Shown: piece by piece, positions 13,451 through 26,800 of the stretch
Numbering within the stretch: the stretch's first letter is position 1
Layout: each line of letters begins with the position of its first letter
NCBI RefSeq assembly: GCF_022539315.1
Contig: NC_066322.1
Coordinates: forward strand, 20,532,765-20,596,764
Source of the DNA: Serinus canaria
Lineage: Eukaryota > Chordata > Aves > Passeriformes > Fringillidae
Length of the DNA: 64,000 nt
Direction: 5' to 3'
The notes under the pieces: generated by a model
Told to the model about the DNA's origin: nothing
The model's database searches: none
The model's input: only the letters and a program-made list of their open reading frames with translations
Program-made: the position numbers and the translations under genes

Positions 13451-14285
13451 TACAAAAATATGCTCTGAATTAAAAGCAGGAGAAAGCCAATGAAACCAAA
13501 TTGAATATTTCTTCTTTAGAAAAGAAAAATTAAGAAAGAATTAACCTCATATTCAGGTTATAAAAAATTGCAGGAATTTCAACAGAGCCATAGTTCTCCT
13601 TCTGATGAGTAGAGGGTACTTGTCTGCTATGCAGAAAAATCTGAAGATGCATTTAAATAAGCACAGGAATAATAGGACTAGTCTTCTAGCAAAACCAAGA
13701 GACAAAACAAAACTCCAGAAACAAACCTGAAATGCGTGAATGGAAAAGGCCCAAGAAGCACTGCCGGGATGGGGATGGAGACCAGACTGCAGGGCAGAAT
13801 GGTGAGAAAGGCAAAGGAGACAAGGCAGTGATGAAGAGTAAATGGTAACTAACCACAGAAAATCAGCTGAAACATTAAGTGACGAAAGCCTAAGTAGGAA
13901 TGATCAGATTGCATTCCTGGGGTGTCAGGCAAGGGTGAGCACAGGGCAGCACCAAGAGGCAGGCATGGAAGAAGGAAAGCAGCAGTTCTGCTGCCCAGAG
14001 CACTCTGCTACTTGCTGTGGTTATGGTTTTATTAACCTGAAGTCTGAAAGTGGCACCTTTTTCTAGTATTTAGCAGACTGTTCGAGACATGGGTGGATTA
14101 GTCACTTCCACAAGAGAAACAGACATAAGCAATTACCTAAAAGCCCCACAATTTGAATAGAAATATTCTCATGTACTCCCATTTAATTCTGTATCCAGGA
14201 TCAGCATGGTTAATCTAATTAATAATACGCACAAAGGCAAGATTTAAAATCAGTTTGGTTGTGACTCCTACAGATTCCAAATTCA

Positions 14286-14307
14286 TGCCACCCAGTTGTG
14301 GGTGGCA
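14286..14307. repeat. Inverted repeat: 9-bp perfect stem, 4-nt loop
   Basis: TGCCACCCA and TGGGTGGCA pair across GTTG. The stem is GC-rich. No following T-run or other sign of a terminator or RNA gene. Confidence 0.9.
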
Positions 14308-15164
14308 AACCTTCATCAAAAAAACCCAAAATGTAAATGTGAATTACTTTGTTTCAAAAACCAAAGTACATGTTATGCTCAAGTTCCTAGCATTCAAGTT
14401 CTTTGATTAAGTTTTGGCTAGATGCTTGCTAGATATAGGAAAACTATTCTATTCCTTATGCTCTGAAAAAGAGATGAATTCATATTCCAATTTGTTTAGT
14501 TTTATAATGAAATCTCCAAGGAAAGAGAGACAGTATTGAGAATTTTACTTCAGATGTCTGGTCTAGAATCCACTTTTTCCATGACAAAACAACATGATAA
14601 AATGTGTTAGCAATATTAATATAAATAAAAATATTTATCCTAATTTAAAGCAACTTTGTAGTAATTTGGCCAGGAAAAACCTGTTTGTTTTCTAATACAG
14701 TGTGATCATGCTTTTAACAAACATGTTTTTGCCACAGAATATGCAACTGAGAAAAACCATCTTATATCCAGCCTCCAAGTTAGCATATACAAAAATGTAG
14801 ACCTCACCACTTTGAAAACAGTATGATGACATTTCTAATCAGGTGGCTTAAGGACTTTCATTAACTTCAGTGAGTTAATTGAACTTCAAGATTCCAAATG
14901 AAGCTTGTTTACTAAAACCCAGATTGTTTCTCACAGATCTCAGACTGTGTCCAACCACTGTTTAAGGTACTCAGTTGGTCTCAACTTTCCTTTTAGTTAG
15001 CTGAAAAACTCTAAGGGAGGTCCTCCCCAAGTCAGAACACTGAAATTCAGTCTCAGAATAAACCCAGAACTACATCACTCAACAATATTTAATAGAGCAA
15101 ATAAGTCCTACAGGAGGCTGCCATATACATGAGTGCTTCAAAGTCAACAGATGTTTATGTGTGT

Positions 15165-15178
15165 ATATATATATATAT
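15165..15178. repeat. Short (TA)n microsatellite
   Basis: A short run of about seven TA units follows TTATGTGTG. It is too short to say more. Confidence 0.85.
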
Positions 15179-18100
15179 AGCACTTTTCAAACAAGTTAGT
15201 GGTGACCAAAAGATATGATAAAATCATAAGAAATTGCAACAGCCAAGTAAATAATCTTAAAATGTGTACATTTTGTCCAAAGCATCTCCATGAGAAGAAA
15301 GCTGAAACCTATCCCTTTCTTCAGTTTCTTCCTTCCTCCACACACAGAAGTACATCTTGGAGAAGCTCAAGCGTCCTTTATCCCAAACCAGTCCATCTCA
15401 CTGAAATGCTACTCCTGAAAACAAGCTAGCTTCTTGAGCAAACTACTACGACTTTTTTTTTGTAGTTGCTTTTACAACTAAAAGAGCTCAGACTATGAAG
15501 ATACAGAGCTCTGCATTTAATGATTGAACTGATAAAAAAAAAAGCCTCTCTTTCTTCATTTTTATATCTTTACAGAAATATACCATAATGTTTTGGCATG
15601 TTCTGCAGTTTTAATACAACTTTATGAGCATGAAGTGATCATATTTTGCTCTATTATTCCACTGATTAAACTCAGCAAACAAAACTGCAGATAATCACAA
15701 CTGTTTCAGTTTTATTGAAGATATTTTAGACACTTTTCCTGGAAGGATGTATCATTTTTTATAATAACAGTTGCTTTCTGTTGTGTTGTTTTTGGTGTGT
15801 GTATCTCATGCACATCTGTCCAATCTTCCTGGAATCCTTATACCTGAGGGAATACTAACACACCAGGATTCTCAGCTTCAGCATGACTTTCTCCTGCATC
15901 ATTGCCCAGATTTCCTTTCCAGTAAGGGAGTGACTAAAATCATCACCAACTACATGACTTGAGTATATGCAACTTAATATTTTCACAGCAGTTGCTTGTT
16001 TTTACATAAACCAGCCTTTCAAGTGTCACCAGAGTGAGCTACACTAGGCGTTGTTATATGCTTTTAAACAATTAGGTACTTATTTCATTGGTGGCACTTG
16101 ATATTTGATCTCCTTGTTTGTCTTTTTAAAATCACAATTGAATATTGTACATTATTTCTAGACAACTAATGCAGTATCCCTACAAGGGGGATTGCTGTGT
16201 CTATATTAGATTAGTTATATCATGAAAACACCTCATGCTCAGCTACACATTCTTTAGGAAATTTAAAAGCACAGCACACAAAAGGTTTTTTTCTGACACT
16301 TGCTGGACACCATTTCACCCCCACAGGACCCCAAACACAGCTCTCTGAATCCAGGGAGCATCTGTTGACATCAACAGAACTAAGCCTCAGACTCCCACTT
16401 CTGCAACACATTAGTTACAAACTTCCTTCAGAGAATAGGGATAGCAACAATTTGTTGTGGCACAGCAAGCAACAAAGGCTGCTGCTGGAGGAGTGTGCAG
16501 GGCTCCGAGCTGAAAGAACAAGTACCAACAGTATTTGCTTATTCTGGCACACAGGTAGAAAGGAAGAACCTGACACCCCTGAGGTAGTGAAAAATGACTC
16601 TCCAGCATGGAATTCAGAATGAAAACACTGTCTGGCACCTCCAGTGTGTGGGAGAGCATTTCATGCTCTGTCAGGAACTTAATGCACTAACACTGAAATT
16701 TACTGATAGAAAGGTGAATGAGTGGGAATGGGTGAATACCACAGAACTCCAAGAAAATCAAGCTATATATAGTTTTTAAAAGCACGATTTAAAGGACCTT
16801 CCTACTGCTGTGTAATGTAGCCCCTCTTTTTTCAACCACTGTCTAAAAATAAGAAACTGTGCTGTTATATTTTAAAGAGCTGAATACTCTAATCTTGTAA
16901 CAGCTAATATCAATATTCATACAGAATGTACATATTAAAAACACATGAGGTTACCTGCTTCCATTTCTTAGCCTATTCTTTAGCTATTTACATGTTGCTA
17001 CTTCAGCTTCACCTCTGATTCCCATTCACTCAACATACACCCTTCTTTTTCTTTAATCAGTAAGAGATCAAAGTCTCTGAAAAGTGGAGCACAAAGTTCA
17101 AGTCAAATTTCCATATGCTATGTCAAAGCATCTGGAAACAGCTCATTTACCTCTAACTACTAAGTGCAAGTTTCACCATTACAACATTTTGTAATCAGTA
17201 TTTCAAAAGGCTGTTACAAGTCTTATGACTATATTGGCAGGATACAGCTACTACTTCTATAATGCTCTGGGTTTGTCTGCCATTTTCTTTAAAGAGATGA
17301 AAAATATCAGAGCATTCTAAAAAAATACAAGTTGGTTGCCATCACCAGGTCTCCCACCTTATTTTTCCCCTTCAACCTTACTTCCTTGAAGGCATGTGGT
17401 TCATTTACAGCTGACACATTCCTATTGTTCCCTCCACTAGCATGTTTAAATAATCACTGAAGTCTGTCATACTAAACAAAACATCCCATCCTAGGATAAT
17501 AAATTCAATAGTAATTTCTTTATAAACTAAACTGAAACATTTAAAAGCCCCAGATAAGGGTTACAGAGACACTTCAGATGTCTTAGTACTAGTGAGATGT
17601 AAATAAACTGTTGCTGAAAACAGCTTCCAGTACATTCAAATGCATAAAAGGTAATGCACACACATCACATCACCTATTTGAGCAAGAGTTTAGAAAACAG
17701 TGGTTTAAAATCATACTCCCCTCTTTGTTTACACCTGTAATCATTTTAAGATCATTCATATTTTGCACACACTTAGAGAGAGCAGTTCAAAGAAGCTTTT
17801 TTAAAATGGCAGGACGGCTTGCTTGCAGTAGCAGGAAAAATCTGCAGCACTATTTTTTGGCTTTTTGCATACATACAACTTCTGTTCAAGGAGGCTGGAC
17901 TGTACAGCTGTATCACAGTTGTTATTCAGAGTGAAATATAATGAAGGGGAAAGTTCAAAGCAAAGTGAAAAGCCAAGAACAACTTGCAAAAGATACACTT
18001 TCCTATTCTCACCACTGTTACTGACACTCAGAATTTCCAAAGTAGTAAGTACATTATTAGATACGGAATTGAAATCTCATGCCACTTGGAGATATTTTCT

Positions 18101-18369
18101 GCTAACTGTACAAACAATACACTTAAAGACACACAAATAACTCAGCATACCTTTTCTTTACTTGCAATTTTATTAATTAAATACAGTTGCCATTTTTCCT
18201 TCCATTTCCATAGATGGCCTGAAGCTCACAGCCCCTTTCAAGAAGGTCACTATGTACTCATTTGCCCAGGCTATAAAATATACAGCTCAGCCCTTCTGAA
18301 CACTGCCTATGCCCAGCTCAGCTTGTGCATGGCAAGTTTCCACACAAGCACCCAATGGGAACAGATGAG

Positions 18370-18515
18370 CAGCAGAGCCATCAGGCACCTAAAAGCTGCT
18401 CAACACAACCACTGCAAGGGCTGCACAGCCCTGCTCAACTCAGCAGAGCCATCAGGCACCTAAAAGCTGCCCAACACAACCACTGCAAGGGCTGCACAGC
18501 CCTGCTCAACTCAGC
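18370..18515. repeat. 71-bp tandem duplication, two copies
   Basis: A unit that starts CAGCAGAGCCATCAGGCACC at 18370 is repeated exactly 71 bp later at 18441. The two copies differ at one base seen (GCTGCTCAAC in the first, GCTGCCCAAC in the second). The repeat ends at 18515. The unit is richer in GC than the surrounding intron. The length is not a multiple of three and the flanking open frame is not recognisable, so it is treated as a recent non-coding duplication. Confidence 0.95.
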
Positions 18516-20256
18516 ATCTCCACCTCTGCTCGAGCAGCTGCTCCCACACACAGAGCTCATCTCATGAGAAAATCCCACACAGCAGCACCTCTCCAATTTG
18601 TCACTGCAGTTTCACCTGATAGCTTTCCAAGAAAGGTGACCTAAACTGGAGAAGTCATTGCTTGGATGCACTAAAAGTGCAAGTTCCAGGGAGGATAATT
18701 TGTCTATTTGTGCTATATGGTGGCCACAAACAGTAAAAAAATCCATGACTTGACATTCAAATTGATTTTGGGAAGAACAATTAAATACTAAGTAACGTGA
18801 CTGGAATACAGGGGACTTTTAGCCAGCTATTCTACTTACATGAAGTCATATTCCGAAATAAATTCTGTTAAATATACATATCAAGGGTACCAGAAACATT
18901 TTTGAGTTAAATTCACCATTAATTCAGAAACTGTTTTTGCTGGGTATTCAATGATGCAGCAAGAATAATTTGCACTGTAAAATCTTTTTTAAAAACTAGA
19001 CTGTATTAAAAACAGGGTAACTTTACATGGCACAAAATGAGAAGCTTTCAGCAAGCAATTATAACATGCAATATGAAAAAAATCCTTAGGCATAGGTATC
19101 AAAGACTGAATCAAGCTTTGATATATGATGTAAATACCTTAAATAGGACATTGCTGGTGCACACACCAAAAAAAACCCCAACAACTTGAAATTCCTCCAC
19201 TACTTGTACAATCAAAAGAAAAACAAATCTCATTTTTAATAGCCCAAATTTTTACAAAAGGACCGTATTTTAACGAAAAGCTCTGTCTTAAATATGTTTT
19301 ATGAGGACAAGATGTTTAGCAAAACTGAAGAACAGGTGGAATTACCAGGTTATCTAATTTAATGCTCAAAGGACTTAAAACCAGAGAAAAGATTGAGAAA
19401 AATAATTAGCTGTTTTGGTTCATGATAATCACAGAGCCATTGCAAATAATCATATTGCAGCCCTGATTCATTCTTGCAGTCTTATATCATCTTTACCTCT
19501 ATGCCTACTTATAAAAAGACCAGTGCATTAAAATCAGATAGTAAAATTATGATCTCTTTAAAAAAGTAAAAATGCTTAAGATATCACTAAATTTGAATAA
19601 ATAACTATTTTTAGTGCTACTTGAGGTAATTTTTAGACATTTTCCTGTGAAATTAGGGTAATGATACTATGACTCAAAAGCAGAAACTGAAGTTGAACTA
19701 AGCATGTTGGCAATGACAGATCAAACAGATATGTAGGAGGCTGAACAACAGATTGGAAAAAGCTTTACATGTAGCATAAGTAGTCAGACTTACAGAATAA
19801 GTTGTAAATATACTGTGTAAATTAGAATTGTTACATGAACCTATCATAGCTGTGTCTGAACTTTACAGCTGGTTAGGAAAAAAACAACCAACTGCCAAAA
19901 AATAATGGTACAAGGGCAAATTATCTGGGTTAATTTCATGCACCTGAGACAATGGAAACACATTCTGTGCCACATGGGCTCACAAGGTACAGGCCCGGGG
20001 TTTCCGAATCCACATGACATGCCCAAGTGATTTCACCAAACAGCGCTCACCCACACCTTGTTATCTCCCTCCATTTCATTTCCCTTTAACTCAGCATCTT
20101 TCTTAAGATACTTTTTCTGCTTTCTTAGTTCTTCCCCACTAGTTTTTCAGAACAAATGCTCCATTATTCACAACTTCTATTTCACGGCTACCAAAAAAAG
20201 TATTTTCCGTGCAAGCAGCAGAACACAGGTGTTACTTGGGATACAAGCAAGAGCAT

Positions 20257-20262
20257 CCTTAC
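20257..20262 (-). other. VAV3: Splice donor of VAV3 exon 2
   Basis: The minus strand reads AAG then GTAAGG directly after the Lys107 codon. It opens intron 2, which runs off the left end of the window. Confidence 0.93.
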
Positions 20263-20379
20263 CTTTCCAAAATCTCTCACGTCAAACAAATCAAATGCTT
20301 CGAAAAGTTCACTTTTCTTCATTCCAAATATTTCACAACATGCTGAAAGAAAAGTCCTTATGTTCTTCAAGCAGAGAAA
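20263..20379 (-). CDS. VAV3: VAV3 coding exon 2 (residues 69-107, end of CH domain core)
   Basis: This 117-bp minus-strand exon encodes 39 residues, starting [20 protein letters not shown] and ending [11 protein letters not shown]. It lies between a strong acceptor (TTTTCTTTCCTCTAG) and a GTAAGG donor. It joins in phase 0 to exon 1, whose last residues are RPQMSQ, giving the [16 protein letters not shown] junction typical of VAV proteins. The segment carries the second half of the CH domain, including the conserved [16 protein letters not shown] helix and loop. With exon 1 it gives 107 of the roughly 119 residues of the domain. The open frame runs on past the donor for about two dozen codons, but that extension is intronic and not VAV-like. 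The exon 3 sequence expected in VAV3 (starting near VIETLS) was not found to the left, so it probably lies outside the window. Confidence 0.96.
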
Positions 20380-20394
20380 CTAGAGGAAAGAAAA
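20380..20394 (-). other. VAV3: Splice acceptor of VAV3 exon 2
   Basis: The minus strand reads TTTTCTTTCCTCTAG immediately before the TTT codon for Phe69. The polypyrimidine run has few interruptions and ends in the required AG. It closes intron 1 in phase 0. Confidence 0.94.
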
Positions 20395-23300
20395 CAGAAA
20401 TGCTAAGTGTCAAGTGTGTAAACTAGCAATTTACATGCTCACTTTGGTCACAAACACACCACGTAATTAACCAATACAATTAGTTCTAAGTCAGCACTTC
20501 CACTATGCTGTGATCCTCCACTGGTCCTAATTCAGCCATAAACTGAATTCTCTTCAGACTCAAAATAATTAACCAAATTCTGAGTAGACACTTTACAAAC
20601 AGGAACTATTTTCTTTCTTTTTACATAAACAAAAAGATGTGACATGTGCTACTAGATCATAATAGTTTAAAGACAGACCTACTTTTCAGCTCCCTACAGA
20701 CAGCACAGAACAAAACAAGTAAGTTACCTTAAAAAAGGTATAATAATATGTTAAAGTCACTATTCATGTGTAAATCAATCATTTCATCTGTTAAATTCTA
20801 GTTTGAATGTTTAAGGAATGCATGTGCACTGTTTTCACACACTAAAGACTTTGTGATTACATATTCTCCATCTGGCCTACAGAAGCAGAAGAAGCTTGCA
20901 GTGAAGTCATTTAAATTTACCTAACAGAGATTTAAGATTCTCAGACCACTTTGAATTCCACACTGAATCAAGGGCTATTCCCCTTTAAGTTATCCACATG
21001 CATGAATGATCATCTGAGTCTGAAAAAGAATAAAGCCTCTGCCAAAATGATCTCCTTAAAAGGCTTTTAATGCATTTTCCTGTGGATTATTTTGTTTGCC
21101 AGACCTTACCAGGCCAAAAGACAGTAACTGTCAAGAGCATCAGTAACTTCAGAGGGATAGCTAAAAAGGGTAATATGCACTCTTGATAACAATCAGCTCC
21201 ATGAGGTGCTAGTACCTTGTGAGGACATCAGCTTCATAAAGATGCTGCTGTAGTCTTATGAGCCAGAATTGAAAAGCAAATACAATATTTATAAGCAGCA
21301 GCATTTCAAAGGACCCTGCACCCTGCTTTGAATATGCATTTTAAAAGTACTGACACAGCAACTCAATATTACAACAGAGTTCTACATGTTTTAGTGGATT
21401 CATGAGGATCACTCATATTAGGATGGATTATAGAATTGCTATATGTTACAACTTCCTGTTTTGGTCAAAGCAGTATTTTTGATATTGGGTGTCACAGCTG
21501 TACCAATTCAACAGGCAGCCCTCCTTCACATCTTACAGAACTTCCCAGTGAGACACAGGAACAGCAGAGCACCCGACAGACCAGATTTACAGCAAGGGCA
21601 CACATTTGAAAGCACTGATCAACAAGAGATGCTGCAAGAGCAGACAGCTCCAGTCAATGGCTGTGGATACCAGGGCAGCCAACAAACTCCTCACAAAGCA
21701 CCACAGAAATCATCCCTGTGCAACCAAAAGCTGCCAGGAAAGCACCTGTGACTGACCAGGGCCTCACCAACACTCAGCTGTGCTGGGTGGACCTGCAGCC
21801 TCCACCTTTTTCCCCCTTTCCAAAGAACCTCTCCAGCATGTGCCTCCCAGCTCACATGGGGCAGTCACCACTGGGCTACGCACTGAGCTGCTCAAGGACA
21901 ACGCTGCATTTATGCCAGACTGCTTTTATGCCAAGTGGAATTTTAAGAATTATTCTAGCTTGCTTAGTCAATGTGGCAAGCTTATCTGGTTTTGCAGCGA
22001 TTATAATTTTGAAGTCAAAATTGCAAGGTTAGAAGGCCAACAGATGTTCAACATATGTGCTTCCTCCTCCATCATATCAGCAGAAAGAATCAGAAAATGA
22101 GCTGGTCTTTAAAATGAGCTTTAAAAACAAGATGGCACATACAAAGTTATTATTGTTTTCTGCTGTATTTTTCCCCATATTTTTTATTATTGTTCTTAAA
22201 AGCTATCAATGGCCATGAGGTTCGTCCAATGCACAATACCAATTCAACTTGAATACCCATCGATTTTCTTACATCGCAAGTCTCAAAAATTTTCCAGTAA
22301 TTCCTGGAAAAATTCAGCTGCCTTTTTTGAAACCTAAGTTTTGAGCTTGTATTAGTTAGTGCTGAAGTCTCCCACTGCAAAAAAAGCTTACAGCTGCATT
22401 AAATTGTTTACCTCTAAAGGGAACAAGAAGTTAAGGGAGAGACAGGAGCTGTCATGGGCCTAAAATCTGACCTAGATTTGCTCAAGAGCATTTTAGTGAG
22501 TTGCATTTAGCTTCTTAATACAGCTAAAAGAACCATTTAAGGGATCAGCAGTTTTTCACAAACAAGATGTCCTCTCCCTTCAGCAAAACCTCTCCAACTA
22601 TTCTTAACAGACATCTCCTACAATAAGAGATAAAGATGGCAGCATTTTTCAAACAAGTTTTATTAGTTACTTCAAATTTCTTGAAATTTAGAGGAATTTT
22701 CTGACATCAGCCTTTTGTTTAAATTATTGTTACTATGAATTATATCTAAGCAGATTAGAAAGCATATTACAAGAAATTACAAGCTCACATGTTTCCAAGG
22801 AAGTGTTAAAGCACCAACACCCTAAGTAGTAAATCAAATTCTTTGGAATATTTTAACAGTAAGACCAAGGAAGAATCTAATTCCTCATCTTCCTCTGCCC
22901 CTCTTTTTTTGTTTTTTAAGTACTAATTCACTAGCATGTATCATTATGTTAAGCAGATATAACCTAATTATGATCTAATATTCAATAGCCATATAACACA
23001 TAACACGTCTTGTATGTGCTGGAAACCAATGGTAAGCATCTGTCAAATCTACCTGTGCTTGAGATGAGAGCACATCATCACTGAGGGCGTGCCAGGCAGT
23101 GCCTTCAGCAGGAGATGTATCCTGACATCACATCTTACCCCTGCAGCTCCAAAAACTGCTTAGTGAGTTGGAGTTGGCCCTATAATGATTCCATATCCAT
23201 CAGTTTTCTCTTGTAAAATGAGAATTAAATTCTTATTACTATTAAGCTAACCACAGCAGCTACAAGGATAAAGTTGCAAAACTACTAGAATGAAAAGCAT

Positions 23301-23817
23301 GCTCATATTTAAATGAATTCATTTTGCAGTATATTATATGAAAAGTCTTTAAAAACCCCTTGTTATATGCTACTAATGTTTTAAAAAAATTATTTTATTA
23401 TATTACCCAGAAAACTTTCAGAATGATCTCCGAAATTTATACTGTAATCTTCTAAAGAAACAGTTTGCCTCATTGAAAACAAAGGTTTTTATCGCTGTGG
23501 TTATTGTATGAAGATGTAAAGATTAGTATGAGAAGCCTCCGAATTAAAAAAGAGCATGCTGCTAACATCTAGGAAGTTCTATGAAAGACAGCCTTCCTCT
23601 CTGGCAGTAAGAAAAAGGCACCACCACTCTGCAGTCTCTCATTAGTAAGTACAGTCCTCAGGATATTTGGAAACCTACTACATTATTGTGTTTCTTTTTC
23701 AAAAGAAAACATTATAGTTCAGCACACTGCAAGGGAGATCATTGGAGCAGTTGGGTACCCAGTTTTCAGCGATGCAAGGAGAGCTAAACCTCACTCAAAC
23801 AAGAACTGGTCTCCCTT

Positions 23818-23821
<4 letters not shown>

Positions 23822-23848
<27 letters not shown>

Positions 23849-23873
23849 CAACGAAACAAAAACAAAAAAAAAA
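23822..23873. repeat. Poly-A tract with degenerate A-rich tail
   Basis: Twenty-seven consecutive A are followed by an A-rich stretch broken by C and G (CAACGAAAC, then more A). This resembles a retroposon tail in plus orientation. No element body or target-site duplication was recognised, so it may equally be a plain homopolymer expansion. Confidence 0.85.
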
Positions 23874-26800
23874 TCACTTAAAGACATTGCCTTGGAATAG
23901 TTAATGATGCTTTTTTTTTCACCCCTTTTTAAACTAGATAGCTTTAACTACAACAGTCCAGAATTCTCAGTACACAGATGAGTGAAATATTGCAGTAGGG
24001 TAGTATAAGCCATGAGCACAAAGAAGTTAACACTAGTGAGAAATAGAACTTCTCTCTCGCTGATCCACAGACATGCCATGAGAGGAGACTATATCCAGCA
24101 CCAGAGGCAGAGGGACAGAAATCATAACCCATCCCCATTCTGTGTTCTGTGACAGGGGCTCAGGAGCCTGAAAACACTTTTCAGTATTAACAGCTGTAGA
24201 TTATGAAAACATTTCTAAAGCATCCTAACATTTCACTACTACAAACCCATAATGCAGCCATTGTCAGGGCTGCTGAAATGGTCTAACTCCTGTGATAAAC
24301 CACTGTGGTTTTATGGAATAGGTTCTGGTGGCCTCTGGTCTGTTCACTGAGTGGAATTTTGCAAGAGGCACTAACACAGCATTTATTGAAATGACAAGCA
24401 AGTTTGGAAAAAAAAGTAGGTCTACCACCTTAAAAAAGCAGGTATGGTTTATATAATTGGGATTGTATTTGTCTGAACCTTAAACACAAGACAGTGGGCA
24501 AATCAAATTATACCAGGTCCCACAGAAATAGATGCTGTTTTCTCCCACAATATTTGCCACTTCACACAAAAACATTTATTTGAGGCCTTTTCCACACAGA
24601 ATATTGTTTTGTTCACTGACAGAAATGCACAGAAATATTTTACAAAGGGTACTGAATAGAAATGACTAATTGGATACTAAAAGCACAGGCAGGGCTGAAG
24701 CTGCCCACAGGGAAGAAGGACTTCTCTAACCAGACCTTTAATGAAGTGCAAGACAAAATGCAAAAGAAAAAAGGGGGAAAAAAATCATATAACCTCTATT
24801 GCCATAATCTAAGAGGTATTTCTCAAAAAATCTATTTTGGCCCTGCAGTACTTCAATGGAATAAAGGTCTGTTTGATACAGACCATAATATTCAGTATCT
24901 CGATGCATCCTTTGTACTAAAAGCACTTCTACAGGCGTTCAGAAACCAACACAAAGAGCTCTGAAGATGAAATTGTGCCACAAGACATTTAATGAAATTC
25001 CAACAGAGCAACACCCATCAGGCAAGTGAAAACTGAAAGGCCAAGAAATGACAAGTATTCAGGAAAGACAGAGTTCTAATTCACTTTTTTTATTATTTTA
25101 ATTACCAATAGTGGGAAGGAAGAAAAAAGCTGTTTGTATTTGTTTCAACTTCCACCTCCTTTTTATGATGATGATTGAGTCACCAGCACAGATATTTAGT
25201 CACAAGCCTGGGAAGCTGGCAGCTCCCCTGTGTCTGGATCAGACATCCACACTGCCTTAAGACAAACTAGGAACATACTGGAGCCTGAGTTATCTAAGGC
25301 AGTCTGAACAGATGCTAGGCTATAAGGGGTATTAAAACCAGACTGGATCACTGTCACTTACTGACAAGAAAGGTGTTTTTTCCCCCACTGTGATTCATTT
25401 TTGCTGGCATGGAATACCCATCCCTTCAACACTGCACTTCACTGGTTTTTCTGCATGTTGTGTTCCCAGCCCCACACAGACTTCAGGAGGCTCCCAATAA
25501 TTGCAAAAAGACTGAGACCAGTTGCTCCTAGCCACCATCATGTAGAAGCTATGATAGAAGAGCAAAAACATAGAAAAGGGACTCTACTTCGCCCATTTCT
25601 CACTAAATACACTTTATCTCCTGTGGAAGAAACAAGGCATGTCAGCCACAGAAAGTCCTGAAATCTTCCCCACCTATTCCTCTCTAAATGGCAGCATTTC
25701 ATAAACTACACAGCTGCAGCTATTTGTCTTTGCCTTGCCTTTAAAGAGCCTTATATGCAAAATCAAAAAGTAATGGCATTTTACATTACAGCAAGCATGT
25801 TCCAGCAAAAATAGCTGAGGAAAGGCCAGACTTGGAAAACACGTATCTAATAGAAGAACAAGAGGAGCATATTTGGCTTCAATTCACTATCTCAGAAGCT
25901 ACAATTGTTTTGTTTTTTCAATTGTGAAATACTGGTGTTACATGCATGGAAGCATATTCAGGTTTGTGAATATGCTAGATTTTTTTATTGGTTATTTATG
26001 TTCTTAGAAAAGCAGAATTATACAAGAAATGAAGTCAGAAGAACATTGCCATAACACTTAAATGCACTTTCTACACCCTTAATACAAAACATGAGCTCCT
26101 GATCTTTCCTATCTGTTCCTGGAATGATGATGAGAACAGATTAGCTGGGAATCTCGCTTTTTTTTTTTTTCCACTCTGTTCCTGAGAAGACATGCAAAAA
26201 GGAAAATGCTGCACTTATACCTATTAAGCAAGAGGAGAAATGTGAACATTTCCATAATGGATTTAACTGGAAGAACATTCTGTCACCAAGATTGATAAGT
26301 GCAAGTTGTTTCAGTGAAAGAAAGCACTGAAACAGAACTTGTCTCCTCAAAATTTCTTTCAAGAAGTTGATTCATGCCCTGAGGGTTGCAGATTCTTGTC
26401 TTCTCACTTGTTCCATTTGCATTGGTATTTGTTGCAACAACTGTGCTGATAGGAACAGCATAAACTTCATTTAAATGCTGTTCAAATCCTGCTGAGTCTG
26501 AATTTGAGAGAGATGGAAGAGCTGGCTACTGTGAGCCAACAGCACCATCACCTCTAGTCACCAAGCCAAGATCCTGTGACCATAGCATATGTACACAGCA
26601 GCAAGACTAAAACTATACCTTGAACCTACACACATAAAAGAGCAACAGTAACTAGAGATAAAGATCCAAGGGTTTCATCAGTGTCTGCACAGTGTGCATG
26701 CACAGGAAACTTCCAGCTTCCTTACAATTCTTTCAGCCACATCACATAAAGGGAGAAAATCAGGTACTTAGAGATACAGATACAGCTGCTCATATATTAA

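Larger units (their letters stand above)
1..20262 (-). other. VAV3: VAV3 intron 2, partial (cut by the left window edge)
   Basis: This stretch starts at the exon 2 donor and continues beyond position 1, so the intron is at least 20.2 kb. It is AT-rich and I see no exon in it; in particular VAV3 exon 3 was not found. Recognisable items are a small CpG-rich patch with an AC repeat at 651-960, a T-run followed by a G-rich motif at 4042-4078, octamer motifs at 4360 and 5629, homopurine tracts at 5508 and 6459, a T-rich tract at 7356, a 24-bp palindrome at 13427, a stem-loop at 14286, a short TA repeat at 15165, and a 71-bp tandem duplication at 18370. The rest (for example 960-4000, 8000-13400 and 15200-18300) shows nothing I can name. 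Confidence 0.85.

Noticed and set aside
18325..18567. Open frames crossing the 71-bp duplication
   Set aside because: The 71-bp unit is not a multiple of three and the peptides are unrecognisable; the repeat itself is the real feature.
20188..20262. Extension of the exon 2 open frame past the splice donor
   Set aside because: The sequence after GTAAGG no longer resembles VAV proteins and soon stops; it is intronic.
1..20262. Search for VAV3 exon 3 in intron 2
   Set aside because: No stretch matching the expected start of exon 3 was seen by eye; short exons can be missed, but there is no support for one here.
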